Below are positions 8,390-18,428 of a stretch of DNA of 64,000 nt, in pieces. A program made the position numbers and the translations under genes. The stretch is from the NCBI GenBank assembly GCA_963764955.1, contig CAVXVE010000015.1, forward strand, positions 124,001-188,000, given 5' to 3'. The notes below the pieces were generated by a model. That model made no database searches. It was not told where the DNA came from and saw only the letters and a list, made by a program, of their open reading frames with translations. The first letter of the stretch is position 1; each line of letters starts with the position of its first letter. This DNA is from Roseiarcus sp963764955. Lineage in GTDB: Bacteria > Pseudomonadota > Alphaproteobacteria > Rhizobiales > Beijerinckiaceae.

Positions 8390-9865
8390 CTACAAATACC
8401 GCGCCCCTGCTTCGGCGGCGAAGCGGCCAGGCTCCCCCTCCCAGACGATCAGGCCATGTTCGAGCACGTAGACGCGGTCCGCGTGCGGCAGGGCGAAGGT
8501 CACGTTCTGTTCGCCGAGCAGCACCGTGATGTCCGTCGTCTGCCGGAGCCGCTCGAGCGCCTTTGAGATTTGCTCCATGATCACCGGGGCGAGCCCTAGC
8601 GTCGGCTCGTCGAGGATCAAAAGATCGGGCTTCATCATGAGCGCCCGCGCGATGGTCAGCATCTGCTGCTCGCCGCCGGACAGCGTAGAAGCAGTCTGGC
8701 TCTGCCGCTCCTTCAGGATCGGGAACAGTTTGAACAGCCATTCGCGGCGCTCGACACGCTCGCGGTCTCCGAGCCGATGGCCGCCCATGTCGAGATTCTC
8801 GATGACAGCCATCGCGCCGAACAGTTCGCGACCCTCCGGCGACTGCACGATCCCTTCGCGCGCGATCATCGCCGCGGTTCTGCCGCGCAAGCCCCGGCCT
8901 TCCCGGCGGATGTCGCCGGCATGGGGGACGAGGCCCGAGATGGCGTTGAACAGCGTCGTCTTGCCGGCGCCGTTCAATCCGACGACGGCGACGAATTCCC
9001 CCTGATGAACATGGAGCGAGACATTCTCCAAAGCCTGCGCCTTGCCGTAGACGACGCTCAAATTCTCGATCTCGAGAAACGGCGTCTGGGCGTCGCCAAA
9101 AGCCGATTCCGGACGCGCCGCCGTTTCCAGCGCGCCGCCGAGATAGACCTTGCGCACGGTCTCGTTCGCCATCACCTCTTGGACCGTGCCCTCGGCGATC
9201 TTTTCCCCGACATGCATGGCGTAAACGCGGTCGACCAGCGCCGACATGCTTTTCACGTTGTGGTCGACGATCAGGACCGCCCGGCCGTCGTCGCGCATTT
9301 CGGTGATGAGCCTGGCGAACGAGGCGGTCTCGCGCGCGGTTAAGCCCGCGAACGGCTCGTCGATCAGCACCACCTGCGGATCGCGGGCGATCGCCTTGGC
9401 GATCTCGATCTTGCGCAAATCGGCGAACGGCAGCGTGGCGGGGCGCCGGTCGAGCACCGCCGTCAGCCCGACGCGCTCGGCGATGGCGCGCGCCCGCGCT
9501 TCGGTCGCGGCGGTGGGCAAAAGGTCGAGCAAATGATCGGGCAGGAGCCCGAGCAGGATGTTCTCGAGCACCGTCTGCCGATAGAGCGGACGCGAATGCT
9601 GAAACACCATGCCGACCCCGAGCCGGGCGATCCGGTGAGGCGGCCAGCCCGAAACCTCCTGCCCGTCGACCCGAACCGATCCCGCGTCCGGACGCTCTAC
9701 GCCGAGGATCGATTTCATCACCGTCGACTTGCCTGACCCATTCGGCCCGATGAGTCCGAGGATCTCTCCGGCGCGAATCGAGAAGCTCACGTCCCTCACC
9801 GCGGTGAGACCGCCGAAGCGCTTCTGCAGGCCGTTGACTTCGAGCTTGGCCGCTGGCGCGTTCAC
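8390..9865 (-). CDS. Fused LivG-LivF branched-chain-type ABC transporter ATPase
   Basis: Energy-coupling protein of a Liv-type importer with two complete ATPase domains in one 491-residue chain. The first (about 1-245, LivG-like) has Walker A GPNGSGKS at 40-47 and Walker B VVLIDEPFAGL; its signature position reads LPFADLRK instead of the usual LSYG(D/Q)QR. The second (about 263-491, LivF-like) has Walker A GLNGAGKT at 296-303, a canonical LSGGEQQ signature and ILDEPTLGLAP. The linker is short and in frame, and no frameshift is needed, so the fusion appears natural. It overlaps the livM stop by four bases and is last in the operon livJ-livH-livM-livGF. Confidence 0.9.
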   Translation of the reverse strand: MNAPAAKLEVNGLQKRFGGLTAVRDVSFSIRAGEILGLIGPNGSGKSTVMKSILGVERPDAGSVRVDGQEVSGWPPHRIARLGVGMVFQHSRPLYRQTVLENILLGLLPDHLLDLLPTAATEARARAIAERVGLTAVLDRRPATLPFADLRKIEIAKAIARDPQVVLIDEPFAGLTARETASFARLITEMRDDGRAVLIVDHNVKSMSALVDRVYAMHVGEKIAEGTVQEVMANETVRKVYLGGALETAARPESAFGDAQTPFLEIENLSVVYGKAQALENVSLHVHQGEFVAVVGLNGAGKTTLFNAISGLVPHAGDIRREGRGLRGRTAAMIAREGIVQSPEGRELFGAMAVIENLDMGGHRLGDRERVERREWLFKLFPILKERQSQTASTLSGGEQQMLTIARALMMKPDLLILDEPTLGLAPVIMEQISKALERLRQTTDITVLLGEQNVTFALPHADRVYVLEHGLIVWEGEPGRFAAEAGARYL

Positions 9866-10792
9866 GTCGCCTCCCGCGCGCCGCTGACCATGCCAAGCAG
9901 GCCCGCCGGGAAGAAAAGGATGACGACAAGCGCGACCGCCGAGACGATGAAGGTGGCGAGATCGCCGAGGGGGCGCAGCGTCTCGCCGAGCGCCACCAGA
10001 AACACCGCCCCGAGCACGGCGCCCAGGATGGTGCGCCGTCCGCCAAGGACGGCGCCGATGATCACCTGCACCCCGACGGTGACGTCGACGAAGGTTCCGA
10101 CCGACGCCGCGCCGAGATAGAACGCCATCAGCGCGCCGGCGAGCCCGGAGAAGAATGCGCTGACCAGAAAGGCCGCGAGCTTGTGCTTGGTGACGTTGAA
10201 CCCGAGCGCTCCGGCCTGCACCGGATCCTGGCCGCTCGCCTGCAGGATGAGGCCGACCGGCGAGCGCGTCAGCCCGTATAGGATCGCCCCGCTCACCGCC
10301 ATGAAGCCGAGGGCGATCCAGTAATTGACCTTGTCGTCGATCGAAATGACGTCAGGAATCGTGAGCCCAATCTCGCCGCCGGTGAGAACTCGCGGCGACG
10401 ACGATGAAGTTCTGCAGGATCAGCACCGCGACCAGGGTGGTGAGGCCGAAATAGGGTCCGCGCACCCTCAGCGCCGGCAGCGCGAGCACCATTCCGCCGA
10501 TCATCGACGCCAATACGCCGGCGGCGACGGAAACCGCGATCGGCGGCTGATAGAGGCTGTCGAGGATGCCGGCGGTATAGGCGCCGAGTCCGATCAGGAA
10601 CGTCGGGCCGAAGTTCACTTCGTTGGCGAAGCCGAACAAGAGATCCCAGGCCATCGAGAACACGCCGAAATAATAGGCGATGGTGAGCAGCCCCAGCACG
10701 TAGCCCGAGACATAGAGCGGCAGCGTCGCGGCGATCAGGACGACAACCAGGCTGATCAGGACCGGCGGGCCGGCGAGGGCGCGAAGAACCAT
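9862..10792 (-). CDS. livM: Liv-type ABC transporter permease LivM, frameshifted
   Basis: Second permease of the first Liv importer. The 5' half (10792 to about 10390) reads normally through the LivM segments VNFGPTFLIGLGAYTAGIL and PYFGLTTLVAVLILQNFIVVAAS, then derails. One extra base in the pair at 10387-10388 explains it: with it removed the reading continues LTGGEIGLTIPDVISIDDKVNYW and on to the stop at 9862. The corrected protein is about 309 residues, normal for LivM. LivH lies 3 bases upstream and the fused ATPase overlaps downstream. Confidence 0.85.
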
Positions 10793-10795
10793 GGC

Positions 10796-11671
10796 CTAGC
10801 GCCGACCCAACAAGCCGCGCGGCCGCACATACATGACCGCGACCAGGAGCAGGAGCGCGGGGATGGCGCGATAGGCCGGCGAAATAAGATAAGCGGTGAG
10901 CGTCTCGAGATAGCCGACGACATAAGCCGCGATCAGCGAGCCCGAGACGCTGCCTAGGCCGCCCAGGACGACGATCGAGAACGCGCTCGCGGTCAGTGGC
11001 CCAGCGCTATAGGAGGAGACGCCGAGGAACATGCCGAGCAGCACGCCGGCGACGCCGGCGAGCGCGCCGTAGATCGCCCACACCCCAACATAGACGGTTG
11101 AGAGCTCAACGCCGAGCAGAGTGACGCCGCGCGGATTCATCGATGCGGCGAGCACCGCCTTGCCGGCCAGCGTGCGGTTGACGAACAGCCATAGGCCCCC
11201 GATCGTCGCCCAGCAGACAAGCGCGGTGAAGATCTCGTTTTTAGGCGTGCGCACGCCTAAGATCGTGACCACGCCGTCGACGATCGGCAGCACGGTCTTG
11301 GCGTTGTTGGTGTAGAGATAGGCGATCGCCTCCTGGATCATGATGCCCCAGAGCAGCGTCGCGGTGAGGATGAAGATCTCCTTCTCCTCTTCGCGCACCG
11401 CGCGCGACAATTGCAGCCGGCGGACGACGATATAATAGGTTGCGAGCGAGAGCAGGAGCGCGACGACGACGCCGAAGACGGCGGCGAGATAGGCGCCCGC
11501 CCCCAGGTTACCCGAGGCGGCCCAGGCGGCGACCGCGGCCGCCACCATGATCGCGCCATGCGAGAGGTTGAGGACCCCGGTCACGCCGAAAATGAGGGTG
11601 AAGCCGGTCGCGCCCAGCGCATAGAGCGACGAGATCGCAAAACCGTCGATCAGGATCTGCCAGATGAGCAC
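10796..11671 (-). CDS. livH: Liv-type ABC transporter permease LivH
   Basis: Integral-membrane permease of the first Liv importer, 291 residues with about eight hydrophobic segments. It has the family start ISSLYALGATGFTLIFGVTGVLNLSHGAIMV and the C-terminal SIVVLGGLGSVSGSLIAAYVVGY, the cytoplasmic coupling region of LivH/LivM permeases. It stands between the binding-protein gene and livM on the same strand. Substrate may be branched-chain amino acids, amides or urea-like compounds; the sequence alone does not decide. Confidence 0.92.
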   Translation of the reverse strand: MLIWQILIDGFAISSLYALGATGFTLIFGVTGVLNLSHGAIMVAAAVAAWAASGNLGAGAYLAAVFGVVVALLLSLATYYIVVRRLQLSRAVREEEKEIFILTATLLWGIMIQEAIAYLYTNNAKTVLPIVDGVVTILGVRTPKNEIFTALVCWATIGGLWLFVNRTLAGKAVLAASMNPRGVTLLGVELSTVYVGVWAIYGALAGVAGVLLGMFLGVSSYSAGPLTASAFSIVVLGGLGSVSGSLIAAYVVGYLETLTAYLISPAYRAIPALLLLVAVMYVRPRGLLGRR

Positions 11672-11725
11672 CGGCGCCCGCCGCCTTCAGGCGCTAATGT
11701 TCGACGGCGGCGGGTTCGCCAGCGG

Positions 11726-12994
11726 TCACTTGCCCGCGATCTTGATGAAGGACGGGAACTCGAGCTTGCCGTTGGCGAGAGCCGCCGGCCACATGTTGAC
11801 CTGCTTGCCGTTCTGCCATTGCAGCATGAGCCCGGTGATGAAGCCCTTGCCGGTTTTCAGCCCATGCACATGAGGATTGCCTTTCGGCAGGAATTCGACG
11901 CGGCCGATCGTGCCGACGTAGTCGGTCTTCTCCATCGCGTCGACGAGCTTGTCGCTATCGGAGCTTCCCGCGCGCTTGATCGCGTCGGCGATGATGTAGA
12001 CGTCATCGTAGGCGGTATAGCCGGCATAGGACGGATCGTTGCCAAATTTCTTCGCGAACGCGTCGACGAACGGCAGCGTCTTGGGCGTAACCGCCACGCC
12101 CGGACCCGAAACGCCCTGGTAGATCACGCCTTCGGTCGCGCCGTTGGTGTCCTTCCAGAAGGTTGAGTTGGTCGCCTGCGAGGAGATGCCGAACATCGGG
12201 ATCGGCACCTGCTGGCTCTTCCATTGCACCGTCGGCTGGGTGCCGACATGCGAGATCCCGGTGATGATCACATCCGGCTTCTCGCCCTCGATCTTGTTGA
12301 AGATCGGGGTGAAGTCGGTGGTGTCGGGCGAGAAGCGGATGTGGTCGAGAACTTTAAGCCCGATCTTCGGCAGGCATTCCGCATAGCCGGCGTCGAGCGG
12401 TGTGGTCCAGGCCGCATCCTCGCTCATGATCACGGCCGTCTTCATCTTGAGGCCGTCGACCAGCATGTCCTTGCCGGCGTCGCACACGAGCCCCGCGAGG
12501 GAGCTCGAGGTCAGGTAGCCGTGGAAAGTGTATTTGTTGCGCTCGTAATCCTTGGCGATGTTCTGGGTGATGACGTCGGACGCCGCCCCTGGCGTGATCA
12601 TCACCGTCTTCAGGCGCCCGGCCCACGGTTCCAGCGCCAGCACCACCTCGCTGATATAGCTCGCGATCACCGCGTTGACGTGATCCTCATTGACGGCGCG
12701 CTGGAACGCGCGCACCGCCTCGGCCGAGGAGGAATGGTCGTCGTAGGAGACGATCTCGATCTTGCGTCCGTCGATCCCGCCCTTGGCGTTGATCTCGTCG
12801 GCGGCGATCTGGGCGGCCTGCGGAATCGATGAGCCCGCGACCGCCTGCGCCTCAGCGATCACGCCGATCTTGATCGGCGCCTGGTCTGCGGCTGCGGCCG
12901 GCAGCGCGATTGCGAGCGCGAGAGCGGCCGAAGCCGCGCCCAACGCGCCGCGCAGGGGCGCCGAGCGTGCCGCAGTGACTGGCGATGGCGTCAT
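11726..12994 (-). CDS. Periplasmic ligand-binding protein of Liv-type ABC transporter
   Basis: Type I periplasmic binding protein (Peripla_BP_6 family) that delivers substrate to the adjacent LivHM permease. I start at the ATG at 12994 because a strong GGGAGGA ribosome site precedes it and a signal peptide follows (hydrophobic LGAASAALALAIALPAAAA, cleavage near residue 34). The mature part begins PIKIGVIAEAQAVAGSSIPQ and keeps the two-lobe pattern (ADEINAKGGIDGRKIEIVSYDD, then PDVIITGISHVG). Length is 422 residues. First gene of livJ-livH-livM-livGF; the cyclase gene ends 117 bases upstream on the same strand. Confidence 0.9.
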   Translation of the reverse strand: MTPSPVTAARSAPLRGALGAASAALALAIALPAAAADQAPIKIGVIAEAQAVAGSSIPQAAQIAADEINAKGGIDGRKIEIVSYDDHSSSAEAVRAFQRAVNEDHVNAVIASYISEVVLALEPWAGRLKTVMITPGAASDVITQNIAKDYERNKYTFHGYLTSSSLAGLVCDAGKDMLVDGLKMKTAVIMSEDAAWTTPLDAGYAECLPKIGLKVLDHIRFSPDTTDFTPIFNKIEGEKPDVIITGISHVGTQPTVQWKSQQVPIPMFGISSQATNSTFWKDTNGATEGVIYQGVSGPGVAVTPKTLPFVDAFAKKFGNDPSYAGYTAYDDVYIIADAIKRAGSSDSDKLVDAMEKTDYVGTIGRVEFLPKGNPHVHGLKTGKGFITGLMLQWQNGKQVNMWPAALANGKLEFPSFIKIAGK

Positions 12995-13110
12995 TTTGGT
13001 CCTCCCACGAATTTCGATTGGCGTCGATCGGCGTTCAGCCTGGCCGCACCACCTCGCCCCTTGGGCCAAGGCTGCCGTGTTCGCCCTCCCGATGCAAGCG
13101 GATTTCTCGC

Positions 13111-16100
13111 CTAAAGCGCCAGCTCGTCGAGCAGCGCCTTGGCCTCCTTTAGGTCGAGCGTGTCGAAGCCTTCCGTGAACCAACCATAGAACGGCGCAAG
13201 AAGGTCATGGGCTTGCGCTCGCTTGCCTTGGCTGCGCCAGAGCCGCGCGAGACTGGCCGACGCGCGGAGCTCCCAGGAGCGGGCTTGCTGGGCGCGAGCG
13301 ATTTCGAGCGCGCGGTCGAAATGAGCCTGCGCTTTCGCGGTGTCCCGCTCCGGCGACATTAGCGCGATCTCGCCAAAGACGTGGCTGATTTCGGCGTCAA
13401 ACCATCTCTCTCCCGTTTTATCCGCCAATGTCATCGCTTCGCCGTTGCAATGCCGCGCTTCGTCGAATTGCCCAAGCTTCGCATGAGCCCGGCCCAGACA
13501 GGACTGAAGACCCACCGCGCCAACCGTTGCTCCGCTTGACCTGTAGACGGCGAGCGCCCGGGCGAATGACGAGACGGAAGCGGAAGAATTTTCACCCAGA
13601 GCGGACGCGCCGCCAAGGGTCGCCATTCCGAGCGCCTGCCAGAACAATGCCCCCTTTTTATCGGCCAAGGCGACGGCTTCCTCACATTGCGCTCGCGCCG
13701 CAGCGTAGTCGCCCAGGAAGATTTGGGTAAACGCAGTGACGACCAGCGAAGATATTAGCGTGGCTGCGAGGCCGATTTCCCGCGCGTCCGTGAGCGCTCG
13801 CTCGACATCGGTCCTGGCGGCATCGGGATGACCGAGCAGCCACATCGACACTGACCTGTAGGAACGGATCGTGACACTGGAGTCCTGACCAAATTGCATC
13901 GCCAGCGACCGATGCTTTGCGGGATCATAAAGCGCTATCGCGCGATCCTGATGCCGTCTTCCTTCGGCGACGTCGCCTGTGAACAGCAGGGAAACGCCCA
14001 TGACGCGATGACCGAGCATGAGCGGCGCCGCCGCGGTTTGCTTCTCGGCGAGCGCAAGAAACTGCGCCGCAAGCCCGCGCACGGAGTCGCCGTTGAACGC
14101 CGCGAAATTGCCGGCCCAGAAGCCCCACAGTACAAAAAACAAAACCAGCGGGTCTTCAATGGGGTCCCCGAGCGCCTCTGCGCGGTCGATCGACGTTCGC
14201 GCTTCCTCCAGCGCTGCTTTGGTTACGGTCGCCGCAAAGCCCTTTGTGTGCATGAGAGCGTGGGCGAGTCCGGCGTGGAGCTTTATCTGTTCCCTACGCA
14301 GGACGGTCGAACTCGGCAGGGCGGCGATCTGGGCGAGCGCGCGGCTCAGCTGAGCCTCGGCCTCGACCAGCGCCGAGCGCGCCAGCGACCGCTGTCCCGC
14401 CTTGCCCCATAGGAGCGCCGCCTTTTCGATTTGGCCCGCCTCGGCGCAGTGACGCGCCAGGATTTCCGGCCGGTTCTCAACAATGTCGAGGAAGTTGTCT
14501 TCAAGCGCCTCCGCGATGCGCGCGTGCAGCGCCCGCCGCGGCTCGCGCAGCAAAGTGCCATAAGCCGCGTCCTGCACCAGCGCGTGCTTAAAGAGATAAG
14601 ACGCGTCGGGCGGCGCGCCCTGGCGAGACAGGAGACCCGACTGAAGGAGTCGGTCGAGCGCATTCAAAAGCTCGGCTTCCGGCAGGCGCGCCACCGGCCT
14701 GAGCAACGCATAGGAAAATTCCCGCCCGATTGCGGCGCCGATCTGCGCCACGTCCTTGGCCGATCCCAGACGGTCGAGCCGCGCCATCAGCGAGGCGTGC
14801 AAGCTCGCGGGGACCGCGAGCGCCGGAGACGGAATGGCCGCGGCCGCGCGCGCCCTGGCGGCTTCGTCGCCCGCCTCGAGCACCGCCTTGGTCATCTCCT
14901 CGACGAATAAGGGTATCCCGTCGGCCCGCTCAACGATGTCTTGCCGGATATTCGCCGCGAGCGGCTTGTCGCTGGCGACGCGGTCGATGAGCGCCATCAC
15001 TTCGGCCGGAGCGAGCCGATTGATGGTGAGCGCGGTGACATGCGGACGCCCGATCCAGGGCGCCGCGAACTCCGGCCGGAAGGTTACGAACAGCAGAACG
15101 CGCAGGCCCGCGATCTTGTCGATAAGCCGGCCGACCACTTCCAGACTCGAAGGATCGGCCCAATGGGCGTCCTCAACGATCATCAGAATCGGAGACTGGC
15201 GCGAGAGGGTCTCGATCTGGCCGATCAACGCGTCGATCGTTTTGCGCCGGCGCTGCTGCGGCGCGAGCTCCAGCGCAGGATAGCGGCCGTCGTTCGGCAA
15301 CGCCAGCATCTCGGCGATCAGTGTGGAGCCCTCATGAGATGTGGCGCTCAGAGCCAGCAGCGCATCGAGCTTGTCGAGTCTGGTCTTGGCGTCATCCTCG
15401 CGCGCAAGCCCGGCTGCGCGCTCCATTTGGCCGATGATCGGATGGAACGCGCTGTCGGTGTGCTGCGGCGAGGAGAAATAGCGCAGACGCACATGCGGCT
15501 CGCCTACGAGCCGCTCGAGCAACGCCGCGGCCAGACGCGACTTGCCGATGCCGGCCTCGCCCGAGAGCAGCACGACCTGGCCCTCGCCCGCTTTCGCCTT
15601 GGCCCAGCGACGCAGCAAAAGCTCCGCCTCTTCCTCGCGGCCGACGAGCGCCGTCAATCCGCCGGCGTGCAGCGCCTCGAACCGGCTCTCCTGCATACTC
15701 TCCCTCAGCGCCGCGTAGGCGCGGATCGGCGCAGCGACGCCCTTGAGGGCTCGGGGGCCAAGATCGGCAAGCTCGAACAGGTCGCCCAGCAGTTTTCGCG
15801 TGCCTTCGGCGATGACGACGCTGTCGGGCTCGGCGATCCCCTGCAGCCGCGCGGCGAGGTTCGGCGTGTCGCCGACGATGCCGCGCTCCTGCGATTCCCC
15901 AGAACCCAGAAGATCGCCGACGATGACGATTCCGGTCGCAATCCCGACGCGCACGTGCAAAGGCGCGCCTGCGGCTGTCTCCAGCTTCGCGGCGGCGTCG
16001 ACGATCGCAAGTCCCGCCCTGACCGCGCGCTCGGCGTCATGCTCGTGCGCCAGCGGATAGCCGAAATAAGCGAGGACGCCGTCGCCCATGTATTTGGCGA

Positions 16101-16488
16101 CGAAGCCTCCATTGCGCTCGATCAGCCGTGCGCAGCACTGGTGATACGCACTGATAATCCCTCGCATGTCCTCGGGATCGAGCCGCGCGGCGAGCGCCGT
16201 CGACCCGACGAGATCGCAAAACATGACCGTCAGCTGCCGGCGCTCGGCGGCGTCGCGAGGCTTCGGGTCGGTCCTTGCAACTGGGGGACCCGGAACCGGT
16301 TCATCCTCGGCGCTTGTCAGTCTGGCGATCGCTTTGAGCAGTCGCTTGCGATGCCCCAAAAGGACGCCGAGCTTTTCGAGATCAGCCTCCGTCAGGTCAG
16401 GCAGGACTTGATCGTCAACCCCGTTCTCGTAGAACACAGGTTCATATTGACCAAGCCCCAGCCCGCGCAGCCACTCGCCAAGGTCCAT
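13111..16488 (-). CDS. SAM-domain / class III adenylate cyclase / AAA ATPase / TPR signalling protein
   Basis: A 1125-residue soluble multidomain signalling protein. Residues 1-58 form a SAM domain (LGLGQYEPVFYENGVDDQVLPDL-type). Residues about 84-235 are a class III nucleotide cyclase with the metal aspartates at 92 (FCDLVGST) and 136 (GDGVLAYFG). A STAND/AAA-type ATPase follows from about 283, with Walker A GEAGIGKS at 310-317 and a Walker B-like LMIVEDAHWAD. The rest is helical TPR-like sequence. Such proteins usually couple a sensed input to cAMP synthesis. It lies directly upstream of livJ on the same strand, so cotranscription is possible. Confidence 0.9.
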   Translation of the reverse strand: MDLGEWLRGLGLGQYEPVFYENGVDDQVLPDLTEADLEKLGVLLGHRKRLLKAIARLTSAEDEPVPGPPVARTDPKPRDAAERRQLTVMFCDLVGSTALAARLDPEDMRGIISAYHQCCARLIERNGGFVAKYMGDGVLAYFGYPLAHEHDAERAVRAGLAIVDAAAKLETAAGAPLHVRVGIATGIVIVGDLLGSGESQERGIVGDTPNLAARLQGIAEPDSVVIAEGTRKLLGDLFELADLGPRALKGVAAPIRAYAALRESMQESRFEALHAGGLTALVGREEEAELLLRRWAKAKAGEGQVVLLSGEAGIGKSRLAAALLERLVGEPHVRLRYFSSPQHTDSAFHPIIGQMERAAGLAREDDAKTRLDKLDALLALSATSHEGSTLIAEMLALPNDGRYPALELAPQQRRRKTIDALIGQIETLSRQSPILMIVEDAHWADPSSLEVVGRLIDKIAGLRVLLFVTFRPEFAAPWIGRPHVTALTINRLAPAEVMALIDRVASDKPLAANIRQDIVERADGIPLFVEEMTKAVLEAGDEAARARAAAAIPSPALAVPASLHASLMARLDRLGSAKDVAQIGAAIGREFSYALLRPVARLPEAELLNALDRLLQSGLLSRQGAPPDASYLFKHALVQDAAYGTLLREPRRALHARIAEALEDNFLDIVENRPEILARHCAEAGQIEKAALLWGKAGQRSLARSALVEAEAQLSRALAQIAALPSSTVLRREQIKLHAGLAHALMHTKGFAATVTKAALEEARTSIDRAEALGDPIEDPLVLFFVLWGFWAGNFAAFNGDSVRGLAAQFLALAEKQTAAAPLMLGHRVMGVSLLFTGDVAEGRRHQDRAIALYDPAKHRSLAMQFGQDSSVTIRSYRSVSMWLLGHPDAARTDVERALTDAREIGLAATLISSLVVTAFTQIFLGDYAAARAQCEEAVALADKKGALFWQALGMATLGGASALGENSSASVSSFARALAVYRSSGATVGAVGLQSCLGRAHAKLGQFDEARHCNGEAMTLADKTGERWFDAEISHVFGEIALMSPERDTAKAQAHFDRALEIARAQQARSWELRASASLARLWRSQGKRAQAHDLLAPFYGWFTEGFDTLDLKEAKALLDELAL

Positions 16489-16725
16489 AATCGCGTTTCC
16501 CGCCCGCGTGACGCCGATTATCGGTCAGGTTGGGCAGGCTGTCCACGGCGAGCCGGGAAGAAGGAGCAGGTGGACTGGCCTCAACATATATAACAGAAAC
16601 TAGACGTATTTATTCGCTTCGGCGGGTCGTTTCGAGTTGCAGAAAAATGAGCTTAAGCGGCTGAAAAGATTGAGTCGCGCGCAGAATCGTACACCGGGCC
16701 GGCGCGTCGAATTCGGCCGGCGCCC

Positions 16726-18139
16726 TCAAGCCTCGACGAACGGCGTGCGCTCGCGAGCTCTGTCCACCCAAGCCATGAGGTCGCGCTCGGCGCGGGCTGA
16801 GAGCGCGCGCTTCCGGGCAAGCCCGCGCTCCGGGCCGGCCAGGCGTTTGCCCGCCTCGTCGAACCGCGGCTCGACGATCAAGGGAAAGAGGCCGAAATTG
16901 ACGTTCATCGGCTGGAACGAGCGGGGGCCCGACTCGATCAATTCGATGTGGCCCCCGGTGATGTGATTGAGCAGCGCGCCGATCGCGGTCGTCGGCGGCG
17001 GCGTTTCAAGCTCCTCTCCGAGCCGCTCGGCCGCGGCGAAGGCGGCCGGCGATGAGGCCGACCGCGGCGCTTTCGACATAGCCCTCGCAGCCGGTGATCT
17101 GGCCGGCGAAGCGCAGGCGAGGCGCGGCTTTGAGGCGCAGGCGCGCGTCGAGGAGGCGCGGCGAATCGAGATAGGTGTTGCGGTGCATGCCGCCGAGCCG
17201 CGCGAACTCCGCCCCTTCCAGCCCCGGAATCATGCGGAAAATGCGCCCCTGCTCGCCATATTTGAGCTTGGTCTGGAAGCCGACCATGTTGAACAGCGTG
17301 CCGAGCGCATTGTCCTGCCTGAGCTGGACGACGGCGTAGGGCTTGAGCTTCGGATCGTGGGCATTCGTTAGGCCGAACGGCTTCATCGGGCCGTGACGCA
17401 GGGTCTCGCGCCCGCGCTCGGCCATCACTTCGATCGGCAGGCAGCCGTCGAAATAGGGCGTGCCCTCGAATTCGCGAAACTCGGTCTTTTCCGCCTCGAG
17501 CAGCGCGTCGACGAAGGCGCCGTACTGGTCGCGGCTCATCGGGCAATTGACATAGGCCCCGCCCGAGCCGCCCGGCCCTTCCTTGTCGTAGCGCGACTGC
17601 ATCCAGGCCACGTCCATATCGATCGAATGACGGTGCACGATCGGCGCGATCGCGTCGAAAAAGGCGAGCGCGCCTTCGCCCGTCAATCCGGCGATCGCCT
17701 CGGCCAGCGAGGGCGACGTGAGCGGCCCGGTCGCAATGATCACATTGTCCCAGTCTTCGGGCGGCAAGCCCGGGATCTCGCTCCGGTCGAGTGTTATTAG
17801 CGGGTGGCTGAGAAGGGCCGCTTCAACGGCTTGCGAGAAGCCGTCACGATCGACGGCGAGCGCGCCGCCCGCCGGCACCTGATGCGCGTCGGCGCTTTTG
17901 AGCACGATCGATCCGAGGGCGCGCATCTCGCGATGCAGAACGCCGACAGCGTTGGTCGAGGCGTCGTCGGAGCGGAACGAATTCGAGCAGACCAGCTCGG
18001 CCAGATGGGCGGTGCGGTGCGCGGCCGTCGTCCGGGCAGGCCGCATCTCATGCACAACGACCGGAACCCCGCAATTCGCCGCCTGCCATGCGGCCTCCGA
18101 GCCGGCCAGTCCTCCGCCGATGATGTGGATGGGACGCAT
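16726..18139 (-). CDS. trmFO: Methylenetetrahydrofolate-tRNA (uracil-5-)-methyltransferase TrmFO, frameshifted
   Basis: Flavoprotein that makes 5-methyluridine at position 54 of tRNAs using methylene-THF and FADH2. The N terminus has the FAD loop IHIIGGGLAGSEAAWQAA, and the middle shows the TrmFO-specific VVHEMRP, CSNSFRSDD and FFDAIAPIV segments. The frame breaks after VGLIAG at about 17045-17048, where one extra C/G explains the loss. Removing it continues into FAAAERLGEELETPPPTTAIGALLNHITGG and ends at 16726, giving about 470 residues. The ATG at 18139 is preferred; a GTG five codons upstream is possible. Confidence 0.9.
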
Positions 18140-18257
18140 GGGCGCGCTTGTCACAAAGCGTCACGCCGTCGTCAATGAGTTTCGCTGGAGGCGGCATCCG
18201 CCCTTGGGCCGACGCGCCGCACAGGGCGGCGCGTCCCGGCTTGTCAAAATATGGAGA

Positions 18258-18428
18258 TCAGGCCGAAGCCTGGCTCACGACGGAGCGGCGCACGATGTAT
18301 TCGATATCGCCGCGGCGGATGCCGATATCATCCAGCTCACGGTCCGAGAGCTGTGACAATTCACGCACCGCGTCGCGATATCGGCGCCATGCGCTGAGCT
18401 TTTCCGAAATCGTCTTGAGAGACGTCAT
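18258..18428 (-). CDS. DUF1127 small protein
   Basis: A 56-residue Arg-rich protein of the DUF1127 (YjiS-like) family, common in alphaproteobacteria. It reads MTSLKTISEKLSAWRRYRDA, then the diagnostic ELSQLSDRELDDIGIRRGDIE and a short tail IVRRSVVSQASA. An AGGAG ribosome site lies 7 bases before the ATG. In some alphaproteobacteria, members of this family bind RNA or modulate phosphate and carbon metabolism; the role here is unknown. Confidence 0.9.
   Translation of the reverse strand: MTSLKTISEKLSAWRRYRDAVRELSQLSDRELDDIGIRRGDIEYIVRRSVVSQASA

Noticed and set aside
8205..10046. 613-codon reverse frame overlapping livGF in another phase
   Set aside because: It is out of phase with the clear ATPase motifs and is rich in Arg/Ala/Gly only.
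14941..16593. 550-codon open frame opposite the cyclase gene
   Set aside because: It is the complement of well-defined cyclase and ATPase motifs, with no domain features of its own.
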